From contig JAILHK010000004.1 in assembly GCA_024695815.1 (NCBI GenBank), forward strand, positions 55,852 to 119,851: DNA of 64,000 bases, given 5' to 3'. The position numbers and the translations under genes were made by a program. This DNA is from Prevotella sp. Lineage in GTDB: Bacteria > Bacteroidota > Bacteroidia > Bacteroidales > Bacteroidaceae. The notes under the pieces are model-generated. The model saw nothing but the letters and a program-made list of their open reading frames with translations, was not told where the DNA came from and searched no databases. This document shows, piece by piece, positions 61,192 through 64,000 of this stretch. The first letter of the stretch is position 1; each line of letters starts with the position of its first letter.

Positions 61192-63536
61192 GCTTTCAGT
61201 TCTTTCGCATTTCGTATCGTAATATCTCTTTGCGGGAAAGGTATTTCAATACCGTTCTCGTTAAGGGTATTATAGATACACTTAGTCATCTCACTGACCA
61301 CAAAGGCTTTCTTGACAGCTTCTGCCCATACTATCAGTTTCATGTCAACACTGGAGTCTCCAAGTCCGACCATGGCTGTAGTTGCTTTTCTTGCAGGATC
61401 GGTGAATTCCAGATTAAGGTTGTTGGCAGCATCTTCTATCAGTTCTGATACTTTCTTTATGTCAGAACCGTAGGCAACACCAAATGGGATAACAGCTAAC
61501 ACGTAACCATGATTTCTTGTCATGTTCTTGTAGTTCTTCGCAAACAATTGGCTGTTCTGGAATGTGATAACCTCGCCAGAGATGGCCTCTATAATGGTAG
61601 AGGTGTAGCTGATAGACGTAACTTTACCCATCGTTCCATCTACTTCTATCAGGTCACCAACTTTGATTCTTCCTGCCATCAGCGAGGCACCATAGTAGAT
61701 ATTCTCAATGATATCCTTAGATGCAAAACCGATACCGGTAGACAGACCTCCCGAAATGGCAAGTAGCCATGTTACGCTGATGTTTAATATCGAGAGCGAA
61801 ATCATCAGCCAAATACCCCATACAAATACTTGAATGACGTTTCGGCCCATTACCTCGCGACTTGCTGCTGTTGATGGGTCTTGGGTCTGGTAGTGAAGTC
61901 TCATAAACGAGAGAATGGTACTGGTTGCATATGAGAATACAAACCAAAGATTAACCACCATGCATAGTTTGAGAATACTGATTTTGAAGTTTTTTAGATC
62001 AATAAAGTTCCTTCTGAATAACTGCCAACACAAATCGCTGAGGTTAAAAATATCCGCAGCCCAATAAATAGAAAGCATCACAGAGATGACACCCATAATG
62101 GGTAGTACCACCTTATATATAAATTTATAGAACCATGTCTTGCTGATAGGTTTGTCTTCCAGTCCATGCTTGATACCGTAGATTTTCAAGTATTGGCTGA
62201 CACATGTGATGGTTAATATACATGTCAGCTGCATGATCCACCATATTAGTATTTGTACTGCAAGTAGGGTGTAGCCCATCCATGCACACCCCAAGGAGCA
62301 GATAAAAATGCTAAGAGAGAGATAGGTGTAGAACATGTCTGAACGTGGTACGTTCTGGTTGTGTCGCTTAATAACCAACCATTGCCAGATGGTACAAAGT
62401 AATAGGATAGGGGGGAATACAATGTTAACTAGATTGTTGGGAATCAAGATGATTCTGAATGTGATAACAAGGAATCCTATAATAATCAATGGGGCATATA
62501 TTGAGAAGGCACTTCTAATTTGAGCGCCATTAACTCGCAACAACAGTGAAATCAAAATAACGCCTAATAGCCAAGCATATTCAATCAGCAAACTACTAGC
62601 CATGATATAGAAATATTGATCAAGTGTTGCGTGAAGCAATCCCATGATTGCTGCAAACGTAACAGTCGTTGTTGCCATGATGATGCTGGTCTTCTTCTTT
62701 AGAAACTCTTGCGTGTGGAAACGTTTTGGCATGATGAATTTAAATACTGCCAGATTAAGAAGAACTGCAATGATGATGTAAAAGGCTATGACAACAAATA
62801 AACGCAAGATAACAGCGCCTCCCCAGTCGGATTTAGAATCCTCATTCTGGTATTTGCTCGTTACAACTTCTTTTGTTTCAGTGATTTTGCTGCCAATGTT
62901 CTTCAGTACAATGAAGTAGCTGTCGCCTCCATTCTTGAATATGCTGGTCTGAATATCGTTATAACGTTTGTTGGCATAATCGTTCAGGTAACCAAGGCGT
63001 TTTTCGGTCATTTCATAGAAGGTAATATAGTCTGCAACTTGGTTTCTGTTTTCTATCATGGTATTTTTGATGTTGGTCGCCAGTGTTAAGCAAACAGTAC
63101 GATCTGTTTTCGCTTTTTGGCTGAGGAACCCAACATGCATTGTCTTAAGACTTGTAATCAAACTGTCATATTTGGCAACTTCAGCTTCTGAGTTCTTAAG
63201 AAATGATTCAAAGGGTAATTGTTGACGCTGAAACTCTAAATACTGTTCTGTAGCTTCATGACAAGCGTAGGTTAAATCAAAAACAAAACCTTGATGCTGA
63301 GAGTACAACATGAGCGCGTTTTGATTGCTACGCTTCATCGTTTCTTGAAGCTCGGTGACGATATCGCGTGTCTGCTGCTTGCGATTATTAGCTTGATTAC
63401 TTAACTCTCGTTGATAGTTTGTCAATTCTACACGTAGTACACTTAAAGTCTGCTCCAGGTCTTTCTCTTTGAGAACAGCATGGGAACTTGATAGTATTGC
63501 AGTAATAGCAATAATGGTCGCAAGTATTCTTTTCAT
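61188..63536 (-). CDS. Large MscS-family mechanosensitive channel
   Basis: A 782-residue protein. A signal peptide (MKRILATIIAITAILSSSHA) is followed by about 200 residues of periplasmic coiled coil (LEQTLSVLRVELTNYQRELSNQ and more) and then about ten membrane helices. The MscS core lies at about residues 560-760: the pore helix GGLSTGIGFASKDIIENIYYG, the beta domain VGDLIEVDGTMGKVTSISYTST and ITFQNSQLF. The build is like KefA/MscK-type long channels that open under osmotic stress. The ATG at 63536 is chosen for the signal peptide and its promoter. Confidence 0.92.
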   Translation of the reverse strand: MKRILATIIAITAILSSSHAVLKEKDLEQTLSVLRVELTNYQRELSNQANNRKQQTRDIVTELQETMKRSNQNALMLYSQHQGFVFDLTYACHEATEQYLEFQRQQLPFESFLKNSEAEVAKYDSLITSLKTMHVGFLSQKAKTDRTVCLTLATNIKNTMIENRNQVADYITFYEMTEKRLGYLNDYANKRYNDIQTSIFKNGGDSYFIVLKNIGSKITETKEVVTSKYQNEDSKSDWGGAVILRLFVVIAFYIIIAVLLNLAVFKFIMPKRFHTQEFLKKKTSIIMATTTVTFAAIMGLLHATLDQYFYIMASSLLIEYAWLLGVILISLLLRVNGAQIRSAFSIYAPLIIIGFLVITFRIILIPNNLVNIVFPPILLLCTIWQWLVIKRHNQNVPRSDMFYTYLSLSIFICSLGCAWMGYTLLAVQILIWWIMQLTCILTITCVSQYLKIYGIKHGLEDKPISKTWFYKFIYKVVLPIMGVISVMLSIYWAADIFNLSDLCWQLFRRNFIDLKNFKISILKLCMVVNLWFVFSYATSTILSFMRLHYQTQDPSTAASREVMGRNVIQVFVWGIWLMISLSILNISVTWLLAISGGLSTGIGFASKDIIENIYYGASLMAGRIKVGDLIEVDGTMGKVTSISYTSTIIEAISGEVITFQNSQLFAKNYKNMTRNHGYVLAVIPFGVAYGSDIKKVSELIEDAANNLNLEFTDPARKATTAMVGLGDSSVDMKLIVWAEAVKKAFVVSEMTKCIYNTLNENGIEIPFPQRDITIRNAKELKA

Positions 63537-63560
63537 TTTGTTTTTATTTGGTTCTGGTTG

Positions 63561-63568
63561 CAAAGATA
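63561..63568 (-). promoter_or_regulatory. Promoter -7 box of the MscS gene
   Basis: The minus strand reads TATCTTTG followed by CA, 24 bp upstream of the start. From here to about 63710 nothing else is recognised. Confidence 0.65.
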
Positions 63569-63718
63569 ATCATTTTTTTTAAGATGTAATAGTAATGATG
63601 GATAATTTTAATCTGGGCAAATTTTGAGTCCCTATATATAATAAATAAGGTGTGTTGTAAAGAATTAAAAATAGAATCAATTTTTTCTTCAAAAAACTAA
63701 GAAAATTAGTGGAAAAGT

Positions 63719-63749
63719 TTTGGTGGTTCCGAAAAAAGCCGTACCTTTG
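63719..63749 (+). promoter_or_regulatory. Strong promoter at the right edge (probable rrn promoter)
   Basis: TTTG (63719-63722), 19 bp, TACCTTTG (63742-63749) followed by CA, a near-perfect match to the Bacteroidetes vegetative promoter. No open reading frame follows within the window. Confidence 0.65.
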
Positions 63750-63755
63750 CATCCG

Positions 63756-64000
63756 CTTACGAGGAACACCTCCTCACAAGCAAAACAAGAAAGAGTTCTT
63801 TGAAAGATTTACATAGACAGAGAAGTAGTACAAGAAGCGAGTACTAATCCTTATGGAGAGGTACTTGGGTAACAGTAAACGAACCGTCAATACTATATTA
63901 ATATAGGTTGATAGACTTGATACTTTTTGGATAGTCATTCTGAATCAGATAATGATTAAATATACAAGGCTCCTAGGAACGAGCGCAATGAAAGCTTGCT
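63756..64000 (+). other. Non-coding leader, probably of an rRNA operon
   Basis: About 245 nt downstream of a strong promoter with no significant ORF. GTTCTTTGAAAG (63795-63806) resembles the boxA-like element that precedes Bacteroidetes rRNA genes. Stem-forming segments follow (for example AGTAC...GTACT around 63842-63866). The conserved 16S start (AGAGTTTGAT) is not reached before the window ends, so identification as an rrn leader is inference. Confidence 0.5.

Noticed and set aside
63900..64000. Start of 16S rRNA
   Set aside because: The final bases include GCGCAATGAAAGCTTGCT, which recalls a variable loop of 16S, but the conserved 5' segment (AGAGTTTGAT) is not present before it.

Overview
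The window reads as a chromosome segment of a Bacteroidales bacterium, most likely Prevotellaceae (Prevotella or Segatella type). The evidence is the Bacteroidetes promoter signature (TTTG, about 19-20 bp, TAnnTTTG) in front of most transcription units, an 11-subunit complex I locus with fused nuoCD and no nuoEFG, a BT4734-type primase next to a DUF3987 protein and an HU-HIG DNA-binding protein, a short archaeal/eukaryal-type ProRS, and CarB proteins of eukaryote-like sequence. No species-level marker is present; the right edge stops in what looks like an rRNA operon leader, before the 16S gene itself.

Left part (1-20 kb). A carB copy is cut by the left edge, followed by a secreted GHL10 glycosidase. 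A divergent promoter then drives cstA, an outer-membrane barrel protein, nadC and a C69 dipeptidase. After tRNA-Ser(CGA) come rlmH/DUF4491, a MORN-GH25 lipoprotein, the galactose operon galM-MFS transporter-galK (minus strand, no galT), and ABC-F/grpE/dnaJ/folC (minus strand). An RluA-type pseudouridine synthase with a near-leaderless promoter, a 49-residue two-helix membrane protein and an HD hydrolase complete this part.

Middle (20-33 kb). menA is followed by an accessory-looking island at 21.2-27.8 kb. It holds an HUH (REP-associated-type) transposase with an extra Rossmann-like C-terminal domain, a two-gene cassette I do not recognise, and a structured leader with two mutually exclusive helices. 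It continues with a primase-like protein, a PriCT-2/DUF3987 protein, a 22-23-bp iteron-like repeat array beside an AT-rich stretch, and an HU-HIG protein. The order primase / primase-helicase-like / iterons / HU resembles a replication module and is the most interesting part of the window. Housekeeping genes resume with proS, an OmpA lipoprotein, mtgA, a phosphohexomutase and three tRNA genes (Glu, Glu, Ser).

Right part (33-64 kb). The nuoABCDHIJKLMN operon runs into mntP. A HAD phosphatase, panB and uxaC follow, then an orphan Wza-type export lipoprotein and glmS-carA-carB. The leucine operon is leuA-leuC-leuD-(second LeuA/CimA-type gene)-leuB, with a TPR protein overlapping the end of leuB and a convergent MscS channel. 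The window closes with a strong promoter and leader typical of an rrn operon. Together the housekeeping genes cover respiration, pyrimidine/arginine and branched-chain amino-acid synthesis, NAD, menaquinone and pantothenate synthesis, and envelope building.
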